Of a stretch of 64,000 nucleotides of DNA, positions 17,586 through 26,119 are shown in pieces. This DNA is from JBGTFE01 sp036403235. Lineage in GTDB: Bacteria; Acidobacteriota; Blastocatellia; Pyrinomonadales; Pyrinomonadaceae. Positions within the stretch are counted from its first letter, which is position 1. Each line of letters starts with the position of its first letter. Location: positions 62,001 through 126,000 of the forward strand of contig DASWRI010000071.1 of NCBI GenBank assembly GCA_036403235.1, written 5' to 3'. Below the pieces are notes generated by a model. That model saw only the letters and a list, made by a program, of their open reading frames with translations. It had not been told where the DNA came from and searched no databases. The translations under genes were made by a program, and so were the position numbers.

Positions 17586-19967
17586 ATGAATCCTGAAACG
17601 AACAGTCACGGTGAAACTCACGCCGAAATTCCTGACAATCCCGGCGAGCTCGAAGTCGGCGAAGTCAAAGAAACGGCCGCCGGAATTACGTCGATTACGC
17701 AGACGATGAAATACGTCTACGGTCAGATGGGCGTCGTCAGCGGCACGCGGGCGCTTTTGAAACTCAACCAAAAGGGCGGAATCGACTGTCAATCGTGCGC
17801 GTGGGCCGACCCGGAAGAGCACCGCACGTTCGCCGAATTTTGCGAAAACGGCGCAAAAGCGATGGCGGACGAAGGCACAAGCGAGCGCGCCGCGCCCGAA
17901 CTTTTCGCCAGATACAGCGTCGCCGAGCTTTCCGAACAAACCGACCAGTGGCTCAACCGGCAGGGACGTCTGACGCACCCGATGTTTCTGGCGGCGGGAG
18001 CAACGCATTACGAGCCGATTTCGTGGGAAAACGCTTTTCAAATTCTAGCCGACGAATTAAATTCGCTCGCTTCTCCTGACGAAGCCGTTTTTTACACGTC
18101 GGGCCGAACTTCAAACGAAGCGGCGTTTCTTTACCAGCTTTTCGCGCGACAGTTCGGCACGAACAATATGCCCGACTGCTCGAACATGTGCCACGAATCG
18201 ACGAGCGTCGCGCTCAGCGAGCAGATTGGACTCGGCAAGGCGAGCGTCCGTCTCGAAGATTTGGAAAACACCGATTTAATCATCATCATCGGGCAAAATC
18301 CCGGCACGAACGCGCCGCGCATGATGAATTCGCTTCAGCAGGCCAAGCGTAACGGCGCGCGGATTATCGCGATAAATCCCCTGCCCGAAGCCGGACTTTT
18401 GAATTTCGTCAATCCGAACCCGCAGCATTATTCAAATTTTTTGATGTTCCCGGTCGACCTGCTCGGAAATCGCGCAACGCAGTTTGCCGATTTGCATCTC
18501 GCGCTTCGCATCGGCGGCGACATGGCAATTTTGAAAGGCATGATGAAGATTTTGCTCGAAGAGGAAAGAGCGAATCCGGACACCGTTTTCAAACATCAAT
18601 TTATCGCCGAAAAAACCTCGGGATTTGAAGAATTTATCAACAATCTCGACGCCGTTTCGTGGAAAGATATTTTAGAGCAAAGCGGTCTCACGCGCGAGCA
18701 AATCAACGAAGCCGCCGGTATGTATCGAAAGGCGAATCGCGTCATTACCTGCTGGGCGATGGGCGTCACGCAGCATCGCCACGCCGTCGCGACGATTGAA
18801 GATATTGTCAATCTCCATCTTTTGCGCGGAAATATCGGACGTCAGGGCGCGGGTCTGCTGCCCGTTCGCGGTCATTCAAACGTGCAGGGCGACCGGACGA
18901 TGGGAATCTGGGAACAGATGAACCCGAAATTTCGCGCAAATCTCGAAAAGGAATTCGATTTCAAAACGCCCGAAAAAGACGGCTTCGACACGGTCGAATC
19001 AATCAAGGCGATGCACGCCGGACGAGCGAAAATTTTCTTTGCCATGGGCGGAAATTTTTTGCAGGCGACGCCCGACACGCGCTTTACGGCCGAGGCTCTG
19101 CAAAAATGCAGCTTGACGGCGCTGGTTTTGACGAAACTGAATCGAAGCGCGCTTGTGACCGGCCGAAAAGCGCTGATTCTTCCCTGTCTCGGACGCTCGG
19201 AGAAGGATTTGCAAGCGGGCACAGAGCAGTTTGTTTCGACTGAAAACACGATGCTTCAAGTGCAGATGTCGAGAGGAATTTTTGAGCCCGCGTCCGAACA
19301 CCTCAGAAGCGAGACGTGGATTGTCGGGCAACTCGCCAAAGCCGTTTTCGGCGCGAAAACGACGGTCGATTGGGACAAAATGATTTCCGATTACGACCAT
19401 ATTCGCGATTCGATTGCGCGCGTCGCCGCCGGATTTGAAAATTACAACGAGAAAATCCGAAAACCGGGCGGCTTTTATCTTCCGAATCCGCCGCGCGAAG
19501 GCTCGTTTCCAAACGATGCCGGAAAAGCGCTTTTTAAATCGAGCGAGCTCCACAGCATCGAATTAAAGACGGGCGAACTGCTTATGACGACGATTCGGGC
19601 GCACGACCAATTTAACACGACCATTTACGAGAAAAATGACCGTTATCGCGGGATTTTCGGCTCGCGGCGCGTGATTTTGATGAACGAAGCGGACATTGCC
19701 GAGCGGAATCTGCAAAACGGTCAACTCGTCGATTTAACCAGCCGTTTTGAAGACGGCGAACGCCGAGCGGAAAAATTTATCGTCGTTTCGTATCCGATTC
19801 CACGGAGCTGCGCGGCGACGTATTTTCCCGAAACAAACGTTCTAGTTCCGGTCACAAGCGTCGCGAAAAAAAGCAACTGCCCGACATCGAAACTGATTAT
19901 TATTACCGTCAAACCGCATCTCGAAAGCGACGAGACAGTTTTTTCGGGTAAGTTTGAGAATGATTAA
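17586..19967 (+). CDS. FdhF/YdeP-family molybdopterin oxidoreductase
   Basis: A 793-residue molybdopterin enzyme of the FdhF/YdeP type. It has the N-terminal cluster-binding motif QKGGIDCQSCAW with a further Cys in FAEFCENGAKA. The cofactor-proximal sequence is NNMPDCSNMCHESTSVAL, followed by TDLIIIIGQNPGTNAPRM. The C-terminal molybdopterin-dinucleotide domain includes RAHDQFNTTIYEKNDRYRGI. Members are FdhD-dependent formate-dehydrogenase-like proteins, often implicated in acid resistance; the true substrate is uncertain. No electron-transfer (FdhB-type) subunit is adjacent, so its redox partner is unknown. Confidence 0.88.
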   Translation: MNPETNSHGETHAEIPDNPGELEVGEVKETAAGITSITQTMKYVYGQMGVVSGTRALLKLNQKGGIDCQSCAWADPEEHRTFAEFCENGAKAMADEGTSERAAPELFARYSVAELSEQTDQWLNRQGRLTHPMFLAAGATHYEPISWENAFQILADELNSLASPDEAVFYTSGRTSNEAAFLYQLFARQFGTNNMPDCSNMCHESTSVALSEQIGLGKASVRLEDLENTDLIIIIGQNPGTNAPRMMNSLQQAKRNGARIIAINPLPEAGLLNFVNPNPQHYSNFLMFPVDLLGNRATQFADLHLALRIGGDMAILKGMMKILLEEERANPDTVFKHQFIAEKTSGFEEFINNLDAVSWKDILEQSGLTREQINEAAGMYRKANRVITCWAMGVTQHRHAVATIEDIVNLHLLRGNIGRQGAGLLPVRGHSNVQGDRTMGIWEQMNPKFRANLEKEFDFKTPEKDGFDTVESIKAMHAGRAKIFFAMGGNFLQATPDTRFTAEALQKCSLTALVLTKLNRSALVTGRKALILPCLGRSEKDLQAGTEQFVSTENTMLQVQMSRGIFEPASEHLRSETWIVGQLAKAVFGAKTTVDWDKMISDYDHIRDSIARVAAGFENYNEKIRKPGGFYLPNPPREGSFPNDAGKALFKSSELHSIELKTGELLMTTIRAHDQFNTTIYEKNDRYRGIFGSRRVILMNEADIAERNLQNGQLVDLTSRFEDGERRAEKFIVVSYPIPRSCAATYFPETNVLVPVTSVAKKSNCPTSKLIIITVKPHLESDETVFSGKFEND

Positions 19968-19984
19968 TTTTTGCCCGCGAATAA

Positions 19985-20135
19985 ACATGAAAAAGAAATT
20001 TACCATAGAGAGCACGGAAAAAATTAAAACGGAATTTGCAAGATAAACAGGATAAAATCTTTATTCGTGTAATTCGTTTTATTCGTGGCTTATTTCTCTT
20101 AAACTTCTCTGTGCTCTCTGCGCTTCAATCTTTTT
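19985..20135. repeat. Intergenic repeat mosaic before mobA
   Basis: Contains AGAGAGCAC (20007-20015) and its complement GTGCTCTCT (20111-20119), and between them ACAGGATAAAAT and a TTCGTG/AATTCG triplet (ATTCGTGTAATTCGTTTTATTCGTGGC split over about 20060-20090). The tract is open in one frame and would add a false leader of about 40 residues to mobA. Confidence 0.6.
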
Positions 20136-20152
20136 CGCGGGCGAGTGTTTTT

Positions 20153-20773
20153 ATGATTTTAGCGAAATCAAAATTCTCGGGTTGCGTTTTGGCGGGCGGC
20201 AAATCTTCGCGAATGGGAATAGATAAAGCCTTTCTCAAGCTCGACGGCGCAACCTTTCTCGAACGCGCGGTCAATGCGCTCGAAAGCGTTTGCGAAAATC
20301 GCGTAAAAATTGTTCTCAATCAAACTCAGGCGCATTTTATCGAAAATTTCCCGCGCCCGATTTCGTATCTTTTCGACGTTTACAAAAATCGCGGCCCGCT
20401 CGGCGGCATTCACGCCGCTTTGAAAGATTCGGATACGGATTTTTCGTTGATTTTAGCCTGTGATTTGCCGCTCGTCTCGTTTGAGACGATAAAAACTCTG
20501 GCGCAAATAGTTTTGCACGCGCCGGAAAATTTTGCCGCTTTTGTGCCGAGAGAAACCGACGGACGATTTCAGCCGCTCTGCGCCGCATACAACGCGAAAA
20601 AATGTCTGCCGGTAATCGAAGAAATGTTAAAAACCGAAACTTCGGCTTCGATGAAAGATTTTCTGCGGCGCATTCCGGTCAGATTTATCGAACAAAGCGA
20701 ATTAACCGCGGGCGAAACGCAAAATTTATTTTTTAACGTTAATTGTCCGTCTGATTTTCGCCAACTCGGTTAA
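20153..20773 (+). CDS. mobA: Molybdenum cofactor guanylyltransferase
   Basis: 206 residues from ATG 20153. The frame extends upstream into the repeat mosaic, but that extension matches nothing in MobA. The GTP-binding loop CVLAGGKSSRMGIDKAFLKL starts near residue 11; then come GPLGGIHAAL, the metal site ILACDLPLVS, and VPRETDGRFQPLCAAY. MobA joins GMP to molybdopterin to make the dinucleotide cofactor that the neighbouring FdhF-like enzyme would need. Placement in the same cluster as fdhD supports the assignment. Confidence 0.92.
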   Translation: MILAKSKFSGCVLAGGKSSRMGIDKAFLKLDGATFLERAVNALESVCENRVKIVLNQTQAHFIENFPRPISYLFDVYKNRGPLGGIHAALKDSDTDFSLILACDLPLVSFETIKTLAQIVLHAPENFAAFVPRETDGRFQPLCAAYNAKKCLPVIEEMLKTETSASMKDFLRRIPVRFIEQSELTAGETQNLFFNVNCPSDFRQLG

Positions 20774-20783
20774 TTTTATTTTT

Positions 20784-20864
20784 TTATTGAGTAAGCCGGC
20801 TTACCGTTTCGCCTTTGACCTTAACGAAATTTCCGTCGGCGATATATTTAATCGTCCAGCTCAT
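20784..20864 (-). other. Possible 26-residue ORF or gene remnant
   Basis: An ATG at 20864 opens MSWTIKYIADGNFVKVKGET, then six more residues to a TAA at 20784. The sequence looks protein-like (amphipathic strands) and could be the start of a lost gene or a small protein. There is no obvious Shine-Dalgarno and nothing supports expression. Confidence 0.2.
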
Positions 20865-20921
20865 ATTAGATTATGCGTTTATATCTAAAACGCTTTAACC
20901 CGATGTTCAGCCCTTCGCATT

Positions 20922-22532
20922 TTACCAATCCGGCGTGTGAAAAATTCCTTCCTTGTCGGTTCTTTGGTATGTGTGCGCGCCGAAAAAATCGCGCTGCGCT
21001 TGAATCAAATTGGCCGGAAGCCTTTCCGAGCGAAACGCGTCGAAATAGGCGAGCGCCGACGAAAGACAGAGAGCGGGAATGCGGCTCTCGGTAAATTTTT
21101 CGACAATCGAGCGCCAGTCCTCGCGCCGGATATTTAGAATCTCGGCAAACTTGTCGTCTAAAATTAAATTCGGCAAAGTCGGCGCTTCCGAATACGCGCG
21201 GCGCATTTCTTCGAGCAGCGTCGAGCGGATAATACAGCCGCCGCGCCAGATTTTCGCGATTTCGGCGAGATTCAAGTTGTAGTTTTTCTCGACCGAAGCC
21301 GCCTGCAAAAGCGAAAGCCCCTGCGCGTAGGTCGTGACGAACGAACTCAAAAGCGCGTTTTTCAGAGCTTCGAGAAAACGGTCGGCATGCTCGGAAAATT
21401 CGCGGCGAAGCTCGTCGTTTTTGTTCGTGCCCGAAATATTTTCGACCGTCGCTTCGAGATTTTTTATCGAGTGCGAAGGCACAGCTTTTTTGTGATGCTT
21501 GGCGACGACGGTTTCGACTTCGTGGGCGGCGCGCGCGGCTTTCATATCAAAAAGCGGCTCGCTCGTGACGGCGTTCGATTCGTCGGCGCTCGGATGCTCG
21601 GCTTGCGGGACGGGCTGCGAGCCGAATTTTTTCGAAATCAAAACGCGGACTTCCTTCTGCGACGAAATCTGGCGCATCGAGACGGCCGAATCAATCGTCG
21701 GAATCGGCACGCCGAAATCCATCGCCGCCTGCGAAGTCCATTTGCCGGTTCCCTTCTGCGCGGCTTTGTCGAGCACCATCTCGACCAAAGGCTTGCCCGT
21801 ATCGGCGTCGATTCGGTCAAGCACGTCGGCCGTAATTTCGACCAGAAACGAATTCAGCTCGCTGTCGTTCCAGCGGGCGAAGGTTTCGCTCATCTCGGCG
21901 TAGTTCATTTTCAAAACGCGCAGCATAAAATCGTATGTTTCCGCCAAAATCTGCATCAGGCCGTATTCGATGCCGTTATGCACCATTTTGACGAAATGAC
22001 CGGAGCTGCTCGCGCCGACGTGCGTCACGCACGGCTCGCCGTTGACTTTCGCGGCGACGGCTTCGAAAATCGGGCGCAGATATTCGTAAACCTCGCGTTT
22101 GCCGCCGGGCATCAAGCTCGCGCCGTAACGCGCGCCCTTTTCGCCGCCGGAGACGCCCATGCCAAGAAATTCGAATCCCTTTTCTTCGAGAAACGCTTCG
22201 CGCCGCTCGGTTTCGAGAAAATGCGAGTTTCCGCCGTCAATAACGATATCGCCCGACTCCAGGTGCGGCAAAAGGTCGGTGATGACCAAATCGACGATTT
22301 TACCGGCCGGAACGAGCAGCATAATCTTGCGCGGGCGTTCGAGCTTGGCTGCGAGTTCCGCCAAACTTTCCGCCGTTTCTATCGGAAGGCCTGCGCCTTC
22401 TTCCAGCAAAAGCGCGCGTTTATCAGCGCCCAAATCATAACCGACGCCGGAAAAACCGTGTTCCGCGACATTGAGCAGGAAATTTCTGCCCATCGTTCCA
22501 AGCCCGACCATTCCAAATTGTGCATTACTCAT
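20922..22532 (-). CDS. gnd: 6-phosphogluconate dehydrogenase, decarboxylating
   Basis: A 536-residue enzyme of the oxidative pentose-phosphate pathway: 6-phosphogluconate to ribulose 5-phosphate, CO2 and NADPH. It has the nucleotide loop GLGTMGRN (from Gly11), IDGGNSHF at 99-105, the catalytic HFVKMVHNGIEY with Lys182, and the C-terminal FFGAHTYQRTDKEGIFH. The usual length is about 470. The excess is an insert at about residues 305-375, rich in Glu, Ser, Ala and Lys, between the conserved SMRQISSQKEVRV and the helix with FVTTYAQGLSLL. The frame is uninterrupted, so this is not a frameshift artefact. Confidence 0.94.
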   Translation of the reverse strand: MSNAQFGMVGLGTMGRNFLLNVAEHGFSGVGYDLGADKRALLLEEGAGLPIETAESLAELAAKLERPRKIMLLVPAGKIVDLVITDLLPHLESGDIVIDGGNSHFLETERREAFLEEKGFEFLGMGVSGGEKGARYGASLMPGGKREVYEYLRPIFEAVAAKVNGEPCVTHVGASSSGHFVKMVHNGIEYGLMQILAETYDFMLRVLKMNYAEMSETFARWNDSELNSFLVEITADVLDRIDADTGKPLVEMVLDKAAQKGTGKWTSQAAMDFGVPIPTIDSAVSMRQISSQKEVRVLISKKFGSQPVPQAEHPSADESNAVTSEPLFDMKAARAAHEVETVVAKHHKKAVPSHSIKNLEATVENISGTNKNDELRREFSEHADRFLEALKNALLSSFVTTYAQGLSLLQAASVEKNYNLNLAEIAKIWRGGCIIRSTLLEEMRRAYSEAPTLPNLILDDKFAEILNIRREDWRSIVEKFTESRIPALCLSSALAYFDAFRSERLPANLIQAQRDFFGAHTYQRTDKEGIFHTPDW

Positions 22533-22583
22533 ATTGCAAATTATAAAAGAATCGGCCGCGAATTACACGAATGAATTTAGATT

Positions 22584-22650
22584 TTTGGCCTCTGACCTTT
22601 GAAAATAAAAAAAGAACAAAAAGTCAGAGGCCAAAGGGCCAAAATCAAAG
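22584..22650. repeat. Heptamer inverted repeat, GTCAGAG type
   Basis: TTTGGCCTCTGAC at 22584-22596 pairs perfectly with GTCAGAGGCCAAA at 22623-22635 (13 bp). The right side continues in heptamer register (GTCAGAG, GCCAAAG, GGCCAAA, ATCAAAG). It lies between gnd and the kinase gene. Confidence 0.8.
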
Positions 22651-22651
22651 C

Positions 22652-23554
22652 TCATACTTCCCAGATTTCCGCGAAATCCAATTCATCTTTCCAATTCTCG
22701 GAATTTTCTTCAAACGTCCACCACGCCGACAAAACGGAATGCGCGTAAACCCATTTTCGTAAATTGTCTGGCTCGATTTCAAAGGCGTTTGAAAATTTTT
22801 GAATCGTTTCGTTTAATTTTTCGCGCAAATCCGGTTCGCCCTCGAGCCATCGGGCATGATTTATCAAAAAAATGCTGATGTCGTAACCGGTGTCGCCGGT
22901 GATGCCTTTCGGGTCGATGGCCAAAAACGGCGCGCGCGTCGCCGACAAAATGTTTTCGTGATGAAAATCGCCGTGAAGCAGCGTTTTCTGTTTTGAGGCG
23001 GCCATCAATTCGTCAAAAAAACCGAGTGCTTTTTTAACGTAATTTGAATTAAATTCGGTGCTTTTCGCTTTTTTCAAATTTTCGAACCAATCTTCAAGCC
23101 CCGGAAAAGCAACGTCTCCGGGCGCTTCTCTCCAGAACGCGCGCATTACATTAATCGCCGCGTCAACCGCCGTTGATTTATCGTTTTGATAAATTGTTTT
23201 CAGATTTTCGCCCGGCGTCAGCTTTTCCAAGAGAAAGGCGAAGCGCTTTTCGTCAAATCGCAAAAGCTCGACGGAGTTTCCGCCGTCGAGAAATCTCAGC
23301 ATTTTTACTTCGTTTAAAATATACGCCGCTTCGCCGGGAAAACCGATTTTCAAAACCGCTTCGCCGCCGTCGGCGCAAACGCACGGCGCGACGTAATGAT
23401 AAGACAAATTCGGAAAAGGCGCGGCAGCCGAAAGCCGCCAGTTTTCTTCGATTTCTTTTATGATTTCAGGTAAACGGGCGAGCCAGCTTTTTCCCTTCTC
23501 GCGAAACGCGCCGAGAATGGTTTCTTTGAATTTTTGCGGCAAAGCATCGAACAT
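22652..23554 (-). CDS. APH(6)-like aminoglycoside phosphotransferase family kinase
   Basis: 300 residues with the kinase-like fold. A Lys-bearing N-lobe (VLKIGFPGEAAYILNEVKMLRFL) is followed by the catalytic loop LLHGDFHHENIL and the metal-binding FLAIDPKGITGDTGYDIS. The DPKG.TGD.GYD pattern is that of the streptomycin 6-kinase (APH(6)/hydroxyurea-type) family. Many chromosomal members phosphorylate unknown metabolites, so resistance should not be assumed. It is followed by a heptamer hairpin and then gnd on the same strand. Confidence 0.85.
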   Translation of the reverse strand: MFDALPQKFKETILGAFREKGKSWLARLPEIIKEIEENWRLSAAAPFPNLSYHYVAPCVCADGGEAVLKIGFPGEAAYILNEVKMLRFLDGGNSVELLRFDEKRFAFLLEKLTPGENLKTIYQNDKSTAVDAAINVMRAFWREAPGDVAFPGLEDWFENLKKAKSTEFNSNYVKKALGFFDELMAASKQKTLLHGDFHHENILSATRAPFLAIDPKGITGDTGYDISIFLINHARWLEGEPDLREKLNETIQKFSNAFEIEPDNLRKWVYAHSVLSAWWTFEENSENWKDELDFAEIWEV

Positions 23555-23592
23555 TCTTGACGAGTTTATCTTTTTCGATAGATTCTAAACAA

Positions 23593-24510
23593 ATGAAATC
23601 TTTACTTGAGGCGATTCGCCCGACAACTTTTATCGAGCCGGAAAAGCTCCGCAAACATCTCGGATTAAATTTAACAATTGCTTCGGAAACTTTCCAACAC
23701 ACCGGAAGCTTCAAATTTCGCGCAGCTTACAATCTGGCTCTAAACGTGGCGAACGATGAAATCTTGACGGCTTCGTCGGGAAATTTCGGGCAGGCCTTAG
23801 CCTACGCTTGCCAATTATTAAATAAAAAATGTACGGTCGTGATGCCGGAAACCTCGGCGCGCGTAAAAATCGTGTCCGTCAAATCTTACGGCGCGACGGT
23901 CGATTTGACGGACACGAAAAAAATCGGAAGAAACGAAAGAGTCGCGCAGTTAGCCGAACGGATGCCCGACGCTTACATCGCCAGCGCATACGACGATTTG
24001 TTTGTGATTGAAGGCAATTCGACGCTCGGCGACGAGCTTGCGGCGAAAGATTTCGACGTCGTTATCTCGCCCGTCGGCGGCGGCGGTCTCGCTTCTGGAA
24101 TCGTGACGGGACTTTGCCGGGGCGGAAAAGCAACGCGGGTTTTCGGCGCTGAGCCGCTGCTCGGAAACGACGCGGCGCGTTCATTAAAAGCCGGAAAAAT
24201 CGTAGCGAACGAATTTGAGCCGATGTCGATTGCCGACGGCGCGCGGACGATTTCGCTCGGACGACACAACTGGGAAATTCTGCAAAAGGGGCTGGCGGGA
24301 ATTTTTGAAGTTTCCGAAGAAAAAATCGCCGAAGCCGTCAGGTTATATTTTTCAATGGCAAATCTGAAAGTCGAGCCGACCGGCGCATTGTCTCTCGGCG
24401 CGATTTTGGAAAGAGACGAGGATTTTTCCGATAAAAAAGTCTGTCTCATCGTCAGCGGCGGAAATGTCGATACGGAAATCTACGCCAAAATAATTGCGGG
24501 CAGGCTGTAA
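23593..24510 (+). CDS. Threonine dehydratase-like PLP enzyme
   Basis: 305 residues from ATG 23593; the frame extends upstream to 23557 but the leader is not conserved-looking. It is a fold-type II PLP enzyme: the Schiff-base lysine is in TGSFKFRAAYN, the substrate loop is ASSGNFGQALAYA, the phosphate-binding glycine loop is PVGGGGLASGI, and the C-terminal site is LIVSGGNVD. It matches catabolic serine/threonine ammonia-lyases without an ACT domain, which deaminate Thr/Ser to 2-oxo acids; serine racemase activity is also possible. It is divergent from the kinase with no spacer to speak of. Confidence 0.88.
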   Translation: MKSLLEAIRPTTFIEPEKLRKHLGLNLTIASETFQHTGSFKFRAAYNLALNVANDEILTASSGNFGQALAYACQLLNKKCTVVMPETSARVKIVSVKSYGATVDLTDTKKIGRNERVAQLAERMPDAYIASAYDDLFVIEGNSTLGDELAAKDFDVVISPVGGGGLASGIVTGLCRGGKATRVFGAEPLLGNDAARSLKAGKIVANEFEPMSIADGARTISLGRHNWEILQKGLAGIFEVSEEKIAEAVRLYFSMANLKVEPTGALSLGAILERDEDFSDKKVCLIVSGGNVDTEIYAKIIAGRL

Positions 24511-24545
24511 AAGCAATTCGAAAATCGTTTTTACAGCCTGCCCGC
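24496..24545. terminator. Bidirectional hairpin including a stop codon
   Basis: GCGGGCAGGCTGTAAAA (24496-24512) pairs without mismatch with TTTTACAGCCTGCCCGC (24529-24545), a 17-bp stem with a 16-nt loop. The TAA of the dehydratase lies in the left arm. The minus-strand gene ends 16 bp beyond. Confidence 0.8.
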
Positions 24546-24561
24546 GCGACTTTTCGTTTAA

Positions 24562-25608
24562 TTACCGCAAACTCGAAACGACGCTGTCGGCTCGCAGAAT
24601 ATTTTTCAATTCGCCGTATGGAATCAAAACTTCCTGCGGCCCGGCGGCGTAGGCGGCGACCTGATACGGGTCGAAACTTATCAAAATCCCGTCTCTTTTG
24701 ATGCTCCAGCTGCTGAAATTTTTCGCGGCGGCGCCCGCGCCCGTCGCCAGCCATTCGTCATCGGTCATCTCCGACTGCTGCTCTTTGAGTTTCTTGATAC
24801 AGTATTCGGAAATCACTTTCAGATAATTCGAATTCGGTTTAAAAAGCTCGGCCAGCTCGATTTTTTTGCCTTTCGCCAAATCGAAATTTATCGTAAACGA
24901 AAATTGACTCGGATGCGCGCCGCCTTCAAAGGTCGAATTGCCAAAGCCGACGCTGACGACTTTATCGCTCGCATAATCGACCATATAGCCCATGTCCAGA
25001 TACGCGCCTATGCCGTTTTCCTTGAAAAATTTCAAATCGGCGGCCGTCATCGACAACATTTCTTTTTTGAAGTCGGTCACCTCTTTCATCACTCTGGTTT
25101 TGATTATCTGGTTGAATTTCGCCGCGATTGCCGGATTTACGCCCGAAATCTCGGGGTAATCGGCGTTGATTTCATACATTCGCTGTTTATTTTTTTCGAC
25201 AAAACTCCGGTTGACCAATTTTTCGGCGCGGGTGAAATAAATCATTTCCTCTCCGGCGCTCAAAGCAAAATCCGTCTTGGTTTTCGGATTTATCCAAAGT
25301 CCTTCGAGCCAAACACCGCCGTCTTCGCCTGTCTTCCACGTTCCTTTAAGCTCTCCGGTTTTAACGTTTTTCGCGTCAAACTCGTCGAGCTGAAAATTCC
25401 CTTCGGCGTCAATCGTGCCGGAAAGCCGCAAATCTTTGCCGATGTTTTGATAAAAATAAGTTCCGCTCAGCTTGTCGCCGCTGCGCGTTAAGGTTAATTG
25501 AATTTTTTTGTCCGCGATGGTGCCGCTAAAAATTTTCGTTTCGGCTTGTGCTTGAATCTGCACAAAAAAGGCGAGCACAATCAAAATTGCAAAATAAAAT
25601 TTTTTCAT
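24562..25608 (-). CDS. Secreted DUF4163/DUF3298 protein
   Basis: 348 residues. A signal peptide (1-20) leads to a small beta domain (about 22-120) resembling DUF-type lipocalin-like modules. A C-terminal half follows with the DUF4163/DUF3298 pattern seen in RsiV and PdaC: NPAIAAKFNQII, GNSTFEGGAHPSQFSFTINFDL, KKIELAELFKPNSNYL and ISFDPYQVAAYAAGPQEVLIPY. In RsiV this region binds lysozyme, in PdaC it accompanies a deacetylase; here it stands alone, so an envelope sensor or lysozyme-binding role is only an inference. Confidence 0.82.
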   Translation of the reverse strand: MKKFYFAILIVLAFFVQIQAQAETKIFSGTIADKKIQLTLTRSGDKLSGTYFYQNIGKDLRLSGTIDAEGNFQLDEFDAKNVKTGELKGTWKTGEDGGVWLEGLWINPKTKTDFALSAGEEMIYFTRAEKLVNRSFVEKNKQRMYEINADYPEISGVNPAIAAKFNQIIKTRVMKEVTDFKKEMLSMTAADLKFFKENGIGAYLDMGYMVDYASDKVVSVGFGNSTFEGGAHPSQFSFTINFDLAKGKKIELAELFKPNSNYLKVISEYCIKKLKEQQSEMTDDEWLATGAGAAAKNFSSWSIKRDGILISFDPYQVAAYAAGPQEVLIPYGELKNILRADSVVSSLR

Positions 25609-25668
25609 TGGTAAAAGTTTTCTCCTCGATTCTCCCGTTTCCAGACGCGGGAGGCGACTCGTTTTGCT

Positions 25669-26115
25669 CTAAAATCCCTGTTGCGGAAAATCGCTTTGAC
25701 CCGGCGCGCCGCCCTGAAATACGGCTTTTACTTCGGGTTTGCTCAAAACAACCAAAGCCCAGATGCCGAAAACCGCCCCGAGCGGAAAACAGCACGAAAC
25801 CGGGACGAACGATAAAATCGCCGCCGCGCGAACCAGACCTGATTTTTGTCCTTTCAACATCTTGACCGCTCCGAAAATAACTATCGGCGCAACCACCAGA
25901 CTCAGCACTCCGAGACCGTATAAAAGACCGGTTGAAAAATAATAACCGGCTTTTTGAGCATCGCTTCTAAAGACCTGAGGGATTTCATTGGTAGCTCCGG
26001 CTAAACGAAGCAGTCCCGACGCCGTGCATAAAACTCCGATAACGCCGTCAAGCGCCGCCGTCACAATAAGCCCGATGGCCGGTGCTTTTAATTTATCTAA
26101 AGCATTGTTCGTCAT
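25669..26115 (-). CDS. Small four-helix membrane protein
   Basis: 148 residues with about four hydrophobic segments: near residues 13-38, 65-85, 100-125 and the overlapping LGAVFGIWALVVL. The C-terminal pair, with CCFPLGAVFGIWALVVLSKPEV, resembles the DUF4190-type helical hairpins of many bacterial membrane proteins. The hydrophilic tail is Gly/Gln/Pro-rich. It begins four bases after the cinA stop, so it is probably the last gene of the cinA transcript. Function unknown. Confidence 0.65.
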   Translation of the reverse strand: MTNNALDKLKAPAIGLIVTAALDGVIGVLCTASGLLRLAGATNEIPQVFRSDAQKAGYYFSTGLLYGLGVLSLVVAPIVIFGAVKMLKGQKSGLVRAAAILSFVPVSCCFPLGAVFGIWALVVLSKPEVKAVFQGGAPGQSDFPQQGF

Positions 26116-26119
26116 AAAT

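Noticed and set aside
20036..20152. An N-terminal extension of MobA
   Set aside because: It is encoded by the intergenic repeat mosaic and lacks family similarity; the conserved protein begins at the ATG at 20153.
21387..22574. A 395-residue plus-strand ORF opposite gnd
   Set aside because: Antisense shadow of gnd; arginine- and phenylalanine-rich without motifs.
22652..23554. An acquired streptomycin resistance gene
   Set aside because: It is kinase-family only, embedded in housekeeping genes without mobile-element signs; resistance cannot be inferred.
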